Positions 7,172-16,251 of a stretch of 64,000 nucleotides of DNA are shown here, in pieces; position 1 is the stretch's first letter; each line of letters opens with the position of its first letter. Where the stretch lies: the NCBI GenBank assembly GCA_949289305.1, contig CASENB010000016.1, positions 163,182 through 227,181 of the forward strand. The letters are read 5' to 3'. Made by a program: the position numbers and the translations under genes. The notes under the pieces are model-generated. The model did not search any database and had not been told where the DNA came from. It saw nothing but the letters and a program-made list of their open reading frames with translations. The DNA is from an uncultured Spirochaetales bacterium (GTDB taxonomy: Bacteria > Spirochaetota > Spirochaetia > Sphaerochaetales > Sphaerochaetaceae).

Positions 7172-9980
7172 AATCTATATCCCCTATCTCGTTATCATCT
7201 TCGTCGGTAATTACAGGCTTGCCCTCAATAGACTTGATCTTATAGCTTACTGTCATTGAAACTCCTGCCTCCTGCTGTGTAACGCCCAGCATCGTATCTC
7301 CTGCAGTTACCGTATGCTTATTGTGAGTGATGATGATAAACTGGCTTTCTTTTCCAAAATCCTCTAGAACAGAGATGAAATAACCGATGTTCCTATCGTC
7401 AAGAGCTGCATCGATCTCGTCAAGGATACAGAAAGGACTCGGCTTAACCTTGTAAGTTGCAAACAAAAGCGCAACAGCTGTCATACTTCTCTCTCCACCT
7501 GAGAGCAAAGACATGCTCGTAAGCTTCTTTCCAGGCGGCTGTGCAAAGATATCTATACCGGTAGTAAGAACTTCTTCCTCATTTTGAAGGCTTACTTTCG
7601 CCATACCGCCTCCAAACAGACGATTAAACATTATCTGGAAGTTTTGAGATATCTCCTTATAAGTCTTTAAAAATAGATCTTTACTAGTGTCTTCTATCTC
7701 ATGAAGAACTTTTTCTAGATCGCTTTTCGCCTTATATAAATCGTCAAGCTGTTTCGTATAGAAATCCAAAGACGCCTTCGCATCGTTAAACTCGTCCTCA
7801 GCAAGATAGTTGATGTTGCCGGCGCTCTCTTTCGCCTTATTTACTTCGCGCAGTTCGTTTTCAATAAGAGTCAGTTCGAGATCCATGTTGAAATAATCGC
7901 TGAATTCATTCAAGTTTCTATTGAACGTTCTAAAGAAAGTTTCGTAAACATCTTTTATTGAATCATTTGCATTGTTTATATAGAGTTCTTCCCTGATCAC
8001 GTCCTGCTTGTTACTATCGATCTTAGCGCTGATCTCGTCTTTTTCATTCCTCATGCTCTGAATCTTCGCACTCTGCTCGCTCAAAGTCGATGATAGTTCA
8101 TCAGCCCTTCTGTTTACATCACGAAGTTCATCTTCTGCCTTCTTTTTATTGAAATCAGCCTCTTTAAGCTCATCGTTCGCACTCTCTATATTCTTTCGAA
8201 CAAGCTCAGCCTGTTCTATATTGTCGTTGACCTCGTACTCTCTTTCATTGATATTCTTATATATCGAGTCCTTCATCTCCTCATGTCTTGAGATGTCGGC
8301 CTCTATCTGCGCTTTTTGAACGTTGAAGTCTGATAGCGTATCGCGCATTGACGAGAAATCTGATCTCAATCTCTCTATCTTTTCTTTTGCAGCAGATATA
8401 AAAAGCCTGTTTTCCTCGCTTTTTTTCCTGCTTGTCTTCTCTTTTTCCTCAATCTCCCTCTTTTTGGCCATAAGGCCTTCAGGGGACAAAAGAAGATCAA
8501 CAAGAGGAGGAATTGAGTCTTTAAAAGAGTCGAAGGAAGAACGTATCCTCTCAAGGTCTTTTAAAATTCTGCTATAATCCTCTTCCTCTTTTGCCTTTGG
8601 AACGCTGTCGGCTTTTATGTTTTTAAGGCTATCAAGCCTCATTTTTATAAATGCGACTAGAGAGTCGATATTCTCTTTGAGTTCTTTTTCGCTCTTATCG
8701 CTTCTCTCTTTGGAATACTGTGAGCTTGAATTCTCATCAACCTGCTTGATAAGCTCTTCAATAACGCTTTTAAGCTCATCCGAAAGAAGAAGCATCTCTT
8801 CGCTTAGACGATTGTTTTCGTCCTCTCTTCTCTCTATTTCAGCACTGTTTTCTTCAATAGAACGGTTTATTCCTTCGATCATTGAATTGGCTTTATCTAT
8901 CTGGCCTTTAATTTCATCTAGACGCTCGTTTGCATCGTCTATTTTCATATCAAGGCTTTCGAACTGCTCTTTCATTATCTTGAGATTTGCTTTTAAACTC
9001 TCGCTTCGTTCTCTGAAGCTGCGCTCTCTAATAGAGTAATCGCTGATTCGCTCTGAGAGAAATTCTATTTTCGTCGAGTAATTGTTTATCTCTCCTGAAA
9101 GTTCTGTAGACTTGATTCTGAGTTTTCCAATCTCCTCGTTCTTGCCTCTGAAACTCTCCATTTCAACTTTGATTTCGTCATCAAAAGTCTCAAGACGCTT
9201 TTCGATCTCCTCAGTCTCTTTTTTCATCTTCTCGATATTTTGTCTTCTCATTTCCTGAACAGAGCGGAAAGTTTTTATCTTGGCAACACTTAACTCGACT
9301 TCAAGTTCGAAGCCCCTCTTATTAAGCTCTCTGTATTTTCTTGCCTTTTCAGCCTGGTCCTTAGTCCTGTTGTAAGTCCTTCTTACCTGAGAAACCGTAT
9401 TCTCTACGATTGTTATATTCTCCTCAGTCTTTAATATCTTGTTGTTCGCCTCGGTGCACTGCTGCTTGTATTTCGATATTCCTGCTGCTTCTTCAAATAT
9501 GTACCTTCTCTCCTCAGGGCTCATAGAGATTATCTGGTCGATCTTTCCCTGTTCAAGCACGCTATATGCGCTCTTTCCAACTCCGGTATCTAGAAGAAGG
9601 TTCTTAATGTCCTTTCTTAAGCACCTCTCCTTATTAAGGTAATACTCGTTTTCTCCAGTTGCGCGGAATATTCTTCTTTTGATTTCTATCTCGCTTGCAG
9701 GATGATCCAATAATCCGTTTGAGTTGTCGATTGTAAGGGCGACTTCGGCAAAAGGCATCGGCTTTCTTTTTTCGTTTCCATTAAAGATTACGTCGTCCCT
9801 TTTAGTTGCGCGGAGCGTTTTCGTACCTTGCTCTCCTAAAACCCATTTTATAGAGTCTACGATATTGCTTTTTCCGCAGCCATTAGGGCCGAGGAGGGTC
9901 GTAATTCCATCTGCAAAGTCAATATGGGTTTTATCGGCAAAAGATTTAAAGCCGTAGATGTCGAGACATTTTAAGAACAA
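7170..9980 (-). CDS. smc: Chromosome segregation protein SMC, short form without a visible hinge
   Basis: Structural maintenance of chromosomes ATPase. The N-terminal head has FLKCLDIYGFKSFAD and the Walker A GPNGCGKSN; the C-terminal head has the ABC signature LLSGGER, Walker B FCILDEIDAALDD and the H-loop IIITHNK. It is 936 residues, clearly shorter than the roughly 1,150-1,200 typical of bacterial SMC. The middle is almost continuous charged coiled coil; the expected globular hinge with its glycine-rich motifs is not seen, only a short hydrophobic stretch (SIPPLVDLLLSPEG) near residue 480. The start is TTG at 9980, with GGAGAA upstream. It is divergent from rnhB. Confidence 0.93.
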   Translation of the reverse strand: MFLKCLDIYGFKSFADKTHIDFADGITTLLGPNGCGKSNIVDSIKWVLGEQGTKTLRATKRDDVIFNGNEKRKPMPFAEVALTIDNSNGLLDHPASEIEIKRRIFRATGENEYYLNKERCLRKDIKNLLLDTGVGKSAYSVLEQGKIDQIISMSPEERRYIFEEAAGISKYKQQCTEANNKILKTEENITIVENTVSQVRRTYNRTKDQAEKARKYRELNKRGFELEVELSVAKIKTFRSVQEMRRQNIEKMKKETEEIEKRLETFDDEIKVEMESFRGKNEEIGKLRIKSTELSGEINNYSTKIEFLSERISDYSIRERSFRERSESLKANLKIMKEQFESLDMKIDDANERLDEIKGQIDKANSMIEGINRSIEENSAEIERREDENNRLSEEMLLLSDELKSVIEELIKQVDENSSSQYSKERSDKSEKELKENIDSLVAFIKMRLDSLKNIKADSVPKAKEEEDYSRILKDLERIRSSFDSFKDSIPPLVDLLLSPEGLMAKKREIEEKEKTSRKKSEENRLFISAAKEKIERLRSDFSSMRDTLSDFNVQKAQIEADISRHEEMKDSIYKNINEREYEVNDNIEQAELVRKNIESANDELKEADFNKKKAEDELRDVNRRADELSSTLSEQSAKIQSMRNEKDEISAKIDSNKQDVIREELYINNANDSIKDVYETFFRTFNRNLNEFSDYFNMDLELTLIENELREVNKAKESAGNINYLAEDEFNDAKASLDFYTKQLDDLYKAKSDLEKVLHEIEDTSKDLFLKTYKEISQNFQIMFNRLFGGGMAKVSLQNEEEVLTTGIDIFAQPPGKKLTSMSLLSGGERSMTAVALLFATYKVKPSPFCILDEIDAALDDRNIGYFISVLEDFGKESQFIIITHNKHTVTAGDTMLGVTQQEAGVSMTVSYKIKSIEGKPVITDEDDNEIGDID

Positions 9981-9992
9981 GATCTATTCTCC

Positions 9993-10020
9993 TTGATAAA
10001 AAACTATGAAATAATATAAA
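9993..10020 (+). promoter_or_regulatory. Possible sigma70 promoter of rnhB
   Basis: TTGATA (9993-9998) and TATAAA (10015-10020) are 16 bases apart, within the short divergent gap between smc and rnhB. Position relative to the ATG at 10036 fits a short leader. Confidence 0.45.
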
Positions 10021-10035
10021 GAAAAAGAGAGAAAA

Positions 10036-10659
10036 ATGCTAGCTGAGCTTTTTAGTGAAGACGAACTTATAGACGATAGAATTATTGCTGGAACTGACGA
10101 GGCGGGACGCGGTCCGCTTTCCGGCCCCGTAGTCGCTGCAGCAGTCGTGCTTGCAAAAGACTTCCCGTTAGGTATTTTAAACGACTCAAAGAAAATGACT
10201 CAAAAAGAGCGAGAAGCTGCAGAACATGTAATAAAAGAAAAAGCGTTAGCCTATTCTGTCGTTGCGCTGTCTAATGAAATAATCGATGAGATGAACATTT
10301 TAAACGCATCCCTTTATGCCATGCGCCTTGCAACTCTCAGGGTAATGAGGAAAGTAAAGATTGATCTGCTTCTCGTGGACGGCAATAAGTGTCCATCCGT
10401 TCCAGTTGAAGTAAAGGCTGTAGTAAAGGGGGATTCAAAGATTCCTGAAATAATGGCAGCAAGCATCCTTGCTAAAAACGAACGCGACAGGATAATGGAT
10501 TTAGCCGATGAGATATGGCCGGAATACAACTATAAAAAACACAAGGGCTATCCGACGAAAGAACACCGTGAACTGATAAAAAAATACGGGCAGAACTTAA
10601 TCTCCCGTAAATCATTTCACACCAAAGATGAAAATACTACTCTTCCTCTTTTTGAGTGA
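10036..10659 (+). CDS. rnhB: Ribonuclease HII
   Basis: Cleaves RNA of RNA-DNA hybrids, including single ribonucleotides in DNA. 207 residues. The catalytic acidic residues are in GTDEAGRGPLSGPV (D and E), LLVDGNK, and the KGDSKIPEIMAASILAKNERD motif; the C-terminal KKHKGYPTKEH is typical of HII. Divergent from smc; its last 23 bases overlap the convergent PUR-domain gene. Confidence 0.96.
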   Translation: MLAELFSEDELIDDRIIAGTDEAGRGPLSGPVVAAAVVLAKDFPLGILNDSKKMTQKEREAAEHVIKEKALAYSVVALSNEIIDEMNILNASLYAMRLATLRVMRKVKIDLLLVDGNKCPSVPVEVKAVVKGDSKIPEIMAASILAKNERDRIMDLADEIWPEYNYKKHKGYPTKEHRELIKKYGQNLISRKSFHTKDENTTLPLFE

Positions 10660-10924
10660 CTTCCCTTCTTTTAAATCTTGGCTCTCTCTTAGTGCCGTTA
10701 ATTTTAATGTAATCAAGCGCCTTCTGCATCTCTTTCAGAAAATCGCCCATGTCTTCCTGATAAACCAAAATTGACTGTCTTAAAAATCTTCCTTCAGTAT
10801 CAGTCGGCCTGCTTTCAACGATGTTAAGATATAAATCACCGTATACGTTCTCTTTAACATTGAAAAAATATGTCCTGTCATCCTTATTCAATCTCGATGA
10901 AAAGACTTCTCCACGCTCTCCCAT
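10637..10924 (-). CDS. PUR-domain nucleic-acid-binding protein (DUF3276, BpuR-like)
   Basis: 95 residues. GEVFSSRLNKDDRTYFFNVKENVYGDLYLNI and the following SRPTDTEGRF.RQSILVY match the PUR fold of bacterial DUF3276 proteins; the Borrelia member, BpuR, binds DNA and RNA. The C-terminus is basic then acidic (RFKRREVTQKEEE). It is convergent with rnhB, overlapping by 23 bases, and sits downstream of tRNA-Gly and its terminator. Family assignment is from recognisable motif order. Confidence 0.8.
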   Translation of the reverse strand: MGERGEVFSSRLNKDDRTYFFNVKENVYGDLYLNIVESRPTDTEGRFLRQSILVYQEDMGDFLKEMQKALDYIKINGTKREPRFKRREVTQKEEE

Positions 10925-10947
10925 AATGGGCCTCCACGAAAATGTAA

Positions 10948-10973
10948 TAAAAAACTCCCTTAAAATAGGGAGT
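10948..10973 (-). terminator. Rho-independent terminator after tRNA-Gly
   Basis: The stem ACTCCCT/AGGGAGT (10954-10960 with 10967-10973) is followed by a T-run on the minus strand. Confidence 0.85.
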
Positions 10974-10979
10974 ATCTAG

Positions 10980-11051
<72 letters not shown>

Positions 11052-11166
11052 ATTAAGCTAACGCAAAAGATAATACGAAATTCATGCATATAAGGTCAAG
11101 TGCTTTTTAAAAATTTTTTATTATTTTTATCTTTTGGCACTTAACACATTACAATGCAATAATTTA

Positions 11167-12837
11167 TTAAAACAAACCTGTAATTTTCCCACTATCTGAA
11201 ATATCTATATTATTAGCACTTGGTACTTTTGCAAGTCCTGGCATCGTCATAATATCTCCGGCATACGCAACGACGAACCCAGCTCCTGCAGATACCTTTA
11301 TACCTCTGATTTTTATTTTAAAATCTGTTGGAGATCCAATCTTCTTTGCATCATCAGAGAATGAATACTGAGTCTTTGCAATACACACAGGAAAATCGCG
11401 CGCCCCCTCTTCTTCTGCCCTCTTTATTTCTTTTAGAACACCCGGGGCGAAATCAACTCCGGAAGCACCATATATCTTAGTTGCAACGCTGATTATCTTA
11501 TCTTTTATAGAAATATTATCAGGATAGGTGAAACTTGCAAGACTCATGTCGCTTTTCTCTATTTCATTTACAACCATATCTGCAAGCTCTAGGCCTCCTT
11601 CTCCTCCCTTCTCCCAGACCTTTGTAAGAGTTACAGGAACAGAGATGTTCAAACAGAATTCTTTTATTGTTCTTATCTCATCTTCCGTATCGCTTGAGAA
11701 CTCGTTAATAGCAATGACAGGCCTTAAATGCCAAACATCACGGACATTGCTAATATGTTTTTTGAGATTTGAAAGTCCTTTTATAAGAGCTTGGACATTC
11801 TCTATTGCAAGGTCCTCTTTCTTTACGCCTCCGTGGCTTTTTAAGGCCCTGATGGATGCAACGATAACTACTGCTGACGGCATCATGGATGAAAGGCGGC
11901 ATTTGATATCTATAAACTTCTCTGCACCTAAATCTGCGCCGAATCCTGCTTCCGTTACTACGATATCCGCACATTTGAGGGCGCACCGCGTCGCAATCAC
12001 GCTATTGCAGCCATGCGCTATGTTCGCAAACGGACCGCCATGCACGAATGCAGGAGTACCGTAGAGCGTCTGAACGAGATTAGGCTTGATAGCGTCTTTT
12101 AAAAGAGAACATACTGCTCCTGTAGCATTTAAGTCTCCAACCCTCACAAGCTTATCATCAAAAGTCCTTGCCACGATAATTCTAGAAACCCTATTTTTTA
12201 AGTCTGTAAGATTTCTTGCAAGACAAAGAGTTGCCATCACCTCCGATGCGCTCGTTATGTCAAATCCTTCTTCCCTCGGCATTCCGTTTGCCTTTCCTCC
12301 AAGGCCTGAGACTATGAACCTCAGCTGTCTGTCATTCATATCGAGACATCTCCTAAACGTTATTTTCCTTGGATCTATGTTAAGAGGATTGCCTTGAGCA
12401 ATTGAGTTGTCAAGAAGAGCGGCAATGAGGTTGTTTGCGCTCGTTATCGCATGAAAATCCCCCGTGAAATGTAAATTTATATCCTCCATAGGGGCAATCT
12501 GCGAGTATCCACCGCCTGTTGCCCCTCCCTTAATTCCAAAGACAGGACCCATTGAAGGCTCTCTTAAGGCAAGAGCAACGTTCTTTCCCCTCATCTTCAA
12601 TGCATCTGCTAGCCCTATGGAAACTGTCGTTTTCCCTTCTCCTGCAGGAGTCGGATTAATTGCAGTTACGAGAATTAGCTTTCCCATTTTCGCCCTGTTT
12701 TCAAGCTGCATATAATCTACTTTCGCCTTATATCTTCCATAATGTTCAAGCAGGTCGTCTGCAATTCCAATGCTGTTTGCTATTTCATCAATATTTTTTA
12801 ACTTAAATTGATTCTGTATTTCCAAGTCCGTAAACAT
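11167..12837 (-). CDS. fhs: Formate-tetrahydrofolate ligase
   Basis: ATP-dependent formation of 10-formyl-THF, feeding purine synthesis and one-carbon metabolism. 556 residues, full length. Visible motifs are the P-loop-like TPAGEGKTT, EPSMGPVFGIKGGATGGGYSQ-type segment, VHGGPFANIAHGCNS, EAGFGADLGAEKF and the C-terminal SAGAGFVVAYAG and MPGLAKVP. The ATG has GAGGT ten bases upstream. It precedes the restriction-modification genes downstream on the minus strand in genome coordinates but is likely a separate unit. Confidence 0.96.
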   Translation of the reverse strand: MFTDLEIQNQFKLKNIDEIANSIGIADDLLEHYGRYKAKVDYMQLENRAKMGKLILVTAINPTPAGEGKTTVSIGLADALKMRGKNVALALREPSMGPVFGIKGGATGGGYSQIAPMEDINLHFTGDFHAITSANNLIAALLDNSIAQGNPLNIDPRKITFRRCLDMNDRQLRFIVSGLGGKANGMPREEGFDITSASEVMATLCLARNLTDLKNRVSRIIVARTFDDKLVRVGDLNATGAVCSLLKDAIKPNLVQTLYGTPAFVHGGPFANIAHGCNSVIATRCALKCADIVVTEAGFGADLGAEKFIDIKCRLSSMMPSAVVIVASIRALKSHGGVKKEDLAIENVQALIKGLSNLKKHISNVRDVWHLRPVIAINEFSSDTEDEIRTIKEFCLNISVPVTLTKVWEKGGEGGLELADMVVNEIEKSDMSLASFTYPDNISIKDKIISVATKIYGASGVDFAPGVLKEIKRAEEEGARDFPVCIAKTQYSFSDDAKKIGSPTDFKIKIRGIKVSAGAGFVVAYAGDIMTMPGLAKVPSANNIDISDSGKITGLF

Positions 12838-12890
12838 ATATGCACCTCAAGATATGAAAACCTTAGAAAAAAGAGTTGCGTTAGTCAACA

Positions 12891-13940
12891 TTACTTATAG
12901 CGCACAGCGAAATTTAAATTTAGGTAATACTTGCCGTTTTCTTCAAAGATAAATCCATAGTCATGTTTTTTTCTACTTCCTCTTTCAAGTCTTGTAGAAT
13001 TAAAAAGTGCATTTTCAACATTGTTTCTATTGAAGAAATGTACAACACTTAAATTGCCATCTGCTAACACATTTATAAACCCTCCATTCGCATCTTCCTT
13101 ACCGTTCCAAAGAGATCCGAAGTTAAATCCTAAAGCAGCGGTTATTAAGAGCTTTTTCACTTTTAATTCATAGTATCCAGGCTTCATTTCAAGAGGATTC
13201 TTTTCATCTAGTATTTGACATAGTTCTTTTAAATCTTGAGTATGTTCTTTAAAACTATACCACAGAAGAAGGGATATTATTTTTTCATACATTTTGTCGA
13301 GAACTAAGATATTGTACTTCGAAGTAATATTATCTGGTCCAAGCATCTTAAATTCTTTAATATGCTTGAAAATATAATCCATTCTATCCTGTTGAGAATA
13401 TATATTATTTGCCTCTTTTAAATCATTTTCGCTTAACCCTAATAGTTCAAATTTAAAATTTGTTGGTTTGCTTGAATTAATTAGTGTTGGATTTGAGCCA
13501 AGAAACGACTTTATAGAAAATCCTGTCTTATAAGTAAAATTACTCTTAGGATCTCTAACAAGCAAAAGTATATCTGTCTTATCTTTACTAGGTGCTTTAA
13601 GACGATCGACTTTTACATCTAGCAAAAACTGTTCCACATCAGAGATTGAAAAACTTCTTGCTTTTGTATCCATAATGGTGTGATAGATAATTTTACTATA
13701 ATTAGCTAAATCAACAGAACTTATCTCTTTTTTATCTTGTTTTGAAGAAACAAAAACTTTTTCATTTTCTATAGAGTATGTATATTCTTCGTTGTCAATT
13801 CCTACTCTATAAACAGCCAAGACATCTAAAAAATATTCTCCATAGGTCAATTCATCATCATATGAATAAATTCTTTTGTCGTTTAAAATCTTTAAAAATG
13901 CATAGATTTCACTCCATTCTCCCTTATTTCCTGTCATCAT
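12891..13940 (-). CDS. Type II restriction endonuclease, HpaII family
   Basis: 349 residues that resemble the HpaII restriction endonuclease family (predicted target CCGG). Recognisable are the N-terminal GNKGEWSEIYAFLKIL, the central KDKTDILLLV followed by GFSIKSFLG (a plausible PD-(D/E)xK-like D...SxK centre), LGFNFGSLWNG and a C-terminal YGFIFEENGKYYLNLNF. It overlaps the methyltransferase gene by 17 bases. Base composition is more AT-rich than the flanks, typical of acquired restriction-modification cassettes. Specificity is inferred from family resemblance, not from the sequence. Confidence 0.72.
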   Translation of the reverse strand: MMTGNKGEWSEIYAFLKILNDKRIYSYDDELTYGEYFLDVLAVYRVGIDNEEYTYSIENEKVFVSSKQDKKEISSVDLANYSKIIYHTIMDTKARSFSISDVEQFLLDVKVDRLKAPSKDKTDILLLVRDPKSNFTYKTGFSIKSFLGSNPTLINSSKPTNFKFELLGLSENDLKEANNIYSQQDRMDYIFKHIKEFKMLGPDNITSKYNILVLDKMYEKIISLLLWYSFKEHTQDLKELCQILDEKNPLEMKPGYYELKVKKLLITAALGFNFGSLWNGKEDANGGFINVLADGNLSVVHFFNRNNVENALFNSTRLERGSRKKHDYGFIFEENGKYYLNLNFAVRYK

Positions 13941-14949
13941 TTTCTATTAAAACCTCTTTTATTTTTTTTGCAATTTCTTCTATCACATTAACAGTTACGG
14001 AATTTCCAAACTGCTTATAAGATTGAGTATCGGAAACGACAATCTTAAAATCATCCCCAAATCCCTGAAGCCTAGCCCATTCTCGTGGCGTCATTTTTCT
14101 TATTCCTTCTTTATTTATCTCTCCTTTTATATTTGTAACAGGCACTAAAGAATGCTCTCTTTCATCTATTATGAGATTTCTCTCTCTTCCCATTCCACCA
14201 CATACAATAGCTCCTGCTATTGAATTTAACGATCTAATTTCATATCCAAAACCATGGCCCTTTTCCTGATGCCTTTTTTTATGCTCTATCAATGTTTTTA
14301 AATATATATCGCTTAAATAATATTTTGAAGAAATTGGAGCATCCTCAAGAATGTCTTTTATAGTTTTAGTTGAATCTGTAGGATCTGGAAATTTAAATGA
14401 CGTAATTTTCAAATCATTCCTAAAAGCAACAATATAGATTCTCTCCCTATTTTGCGGCACTCCATAATCTTTGCTATTTAGAACTTTGTAATAAACATCG
14501 TATCCAATCTCGATAAAAGAAGATAATATGACTTTCAAAGTTCTTCCCTTATCATGGATTATAAGACCTTTAACATTTTCACAAAAAATAATTTTTGGTT
14601 TGGCATATTCACAAATTCTAACAACATCTAAAAAAAGAGTGCCTCGGCATAGTCCTTTATAGTTGTCATAAAAACCTTCTCTTCTTCCCGCCGTTGAAAA
14701 TGCTTGGCAGGGAAAGCCTGCAAGACAGATATCAAAAGGCGGAATGTCTTTTTCATCTATTTTAGTAATATCCCCATCAATATATTCAGGAGTATTAAAA
14801 TTCGCTTTATAAGTTTTTTTTGCAGCTTCATCGATTTCGCTTGCAAAAACGGTATCGATTTCATCATTAAAAGCTTTTTCAAAACCTAGCCGAATACCGC
14901 CAATTCCTGCAAATAAATCAATGCTTTTATACTTTCTCATATTTGTCAT
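13924..14949 (-). CDS. DNA (cytosine-5-)-methyltransferase of the R-M pair
   Basis: C5-cytosine methyltransferase that protects host DNA from the adjacent endonuclease. Ordered motifs: I (DLFAGIGGIRLGFE), IV with the catalytic cysteine (GFPCQAFSTAGRREGF), VI (FCENVKGL), VIII (QNRERIYIVA), IX (RKMTPREWARLQGF) and X (YKQFGNSVTVNV). Of three in-frame starts, the ATG at 14949 (GGAAAC just upstream) is preferred over 14979 and 14940. The gene ends inside the endonuclease start, so the two are co-translated with methylase first, which suits safe establishment. Confidence 0.93.
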   Translation of the reverse strand: MTNMRKYKSIDLFAGIGGIRLGFEKAFNDEIDTVFASEIDEAAKKTYKANFNTPEYIDGDITKIDEKDIPPFDICLAGFPCQAFSTAGRREGFYDNYKGLCRGTLFLDVVRICEYAKPKIIFCENVKGLIIHDKGRTLKVILSSFIEIGYDVYYKVLNSKDYGVPQNRERIYIVAFRNDLKITSFKFPDPTDSTKTIKDILEDAPISSKYYLSDIYLKTLIEHKKRHQEKGHGFGYEIRSLNSIAGAIVCGGMGRERNLIIDEREHSLVPVTNIKGEINKEGIRKMTPREWARLQGFGDDFKIVVSDTQSYKQFGNSVTVNVIEEIAKKIKEVLIENDDRK

Positions 14950-15096
14950 TGTTTCCGTATTTCTTTTCTTATATAGCACAAATTCAATTAAATCTACTAT
15001 ATTTAAGCGAAAGACAAATTACTAATATGATTAGAAAGAAAAATATTTCATACTCTAATATTTTCTAAAAAACGTCATCTTTGTATACTCTCTCTC

Positions 15097-16251
15097 ATGG
15101 ATTACTTTTATACATTATATGCTAAATACATCCTCCGCAGGGCAATCGAACTTAACGAGGATGACGTTCTTTCCATAAATACGGAAGAAAAATATATTCC
15201 ATTTGCTCGTCTATTAGCAGAAGAAGCGAAAGAGATAAGCGGAAACGGCTCATATCTGGTTATATTAGAGAATAACAAGACAAAAGAATCGATTGAAATC
15301 TTCAGCGATTATCTAATTGAAAAAAGTCCAACTGTTTTCATTCATCTTCAAAGCAGGGAAAAAGAGCCAGAATTCATCAATGAGAAACTTTACAGCGCAA
15401 GGGAAGCGCAGTTGTTTTCACATCTGTCCGATCCTCTTTTTCTTCCAAAAGCCGAAGTCTCTTTCATAACGGTTCCAATGCCGAATGAGACCTGGGCTGA
15501 AAAATTTGAGGACAAAAACGAAAAGAATCTTTTTGCGTTAATTTCTGACTTTCTGGGACTGAGCAGTGCAGAAAGCATTCCAAAACTAAAAGATGCCGTA
15601 AGCGTCGTAGAATATGATTTAAGTAATTTAAACTCTCATAAAGGGCTAAAAGCACATCTGTACTCGGATGATGGATTAACCGATTTGACATTCTCATTCA
15701 TAAAGGACAGCAAATTTAAGTCGCTTCTTTTTGAAACTAAAAATAATAGGAAATTCATTCCTCACCTCTTCCCCTTCTCATACTTCAGGGCAATAGACCG
15801 CTATAGCGCGAATGGCCACATATCAACTAATATTCCTTTTTTCGTATTCGGACACCTTGTAACATCTGCTTCATTTAGATTTGAAGAGGGTAAGGTCATT
15901 GAATTCAGCTCAGATGAAGACAGCGCAGAGAGGATCAGCACGTATTTAATGCAGGATGAGGACTCAGCAAGGTGTGCTCAGCTCTCCCTTACAGAGACGT
16001 TCAGCGAAATCTCAGACATACCGTATTTTTCATACAACGAATGGGACATGCTGAGGGGAATAACACTCTCTCTTGGATCGCAGAGAAGCGAGAGCGTTGA
16101 AGCTGAAAACGAAGACGAAGCCATAAGCAAAGGATATGCAAACAGCCTCTTCAACCTTGGCATACCTCTTGGTCCTGACCTATATCTGGAGATTGAAGAT
16201 GATGATGAGAGTCTTGTATATTCAGAGGGAATAATCGAGGACTATCAGTAA
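15097..16251 (+). CDS. M29-family aminopeptidase homologue, predicted catalytically dead
   Basis: 384 residues with the overall order of M29 (AmpS/AmpT-type) metallopeptidases: the N-terminal helical domain ending in a DDVLSI strand, and a C-terminal domain with FRFEEGKVIEF and DEDSAR corresponding to the family's fxxGrvve and DEGAR segments. The residues that bind the two metals are replaced: the NxPTEE position reads NIPFFVFG (245-252), the LGE position reads CAQLSL (293-298), the NASxH position reads LRGITLSLG (319-327) and the VHVDFMIG position reads LFNLGIPLG (351-359). So the fold seems kept while the active site is lost. It ends seven bases inside convergent coaX. Function unknown. Confidence 0.75.
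   Translation: MDYFYTLYAKYILRRAIELNEDDVLSINTEEKYIPFARLLAEEAKEISGNGSYLVILENNKTKESIEIFSDYLIEKSPTVFIHLQSREKEPEFINEKLYSAREAQLFSHLSDPLFLPKAEVSFITVPMPNETWAEKFEDKNEKNLFALISDFLGLSSAESIPKLKDAVSVVEYDLSNLNSHKGLKAHLYSDDGLTDLTFSFIKDSKFKSLLFETKNNRKFIPHLFPFSYFRAIDRYSANGHISTNIPFFVFGHLVTSASFRFEEGKVIEFSSDEDSAERISTYLMQDEDSARCAQLSLTETFSEISDIPYFSYNEWDMLRGITLSLGSQRSESVEAENEDEAISKGYANSLFNLGIPLGPDLYLEIEDDDESLVYSEGIIEDYQ

Noticed and set aside
8617..9039. Serine/leucine-rich 140-codon ORF antisense to smc
   Set aside because: Composition is that of the reverse strand of a charged coiled coil.
12838..12890. THF riboswitch ahead of fhs
   Set aside because: The leader is too short and lacks conserved elements.
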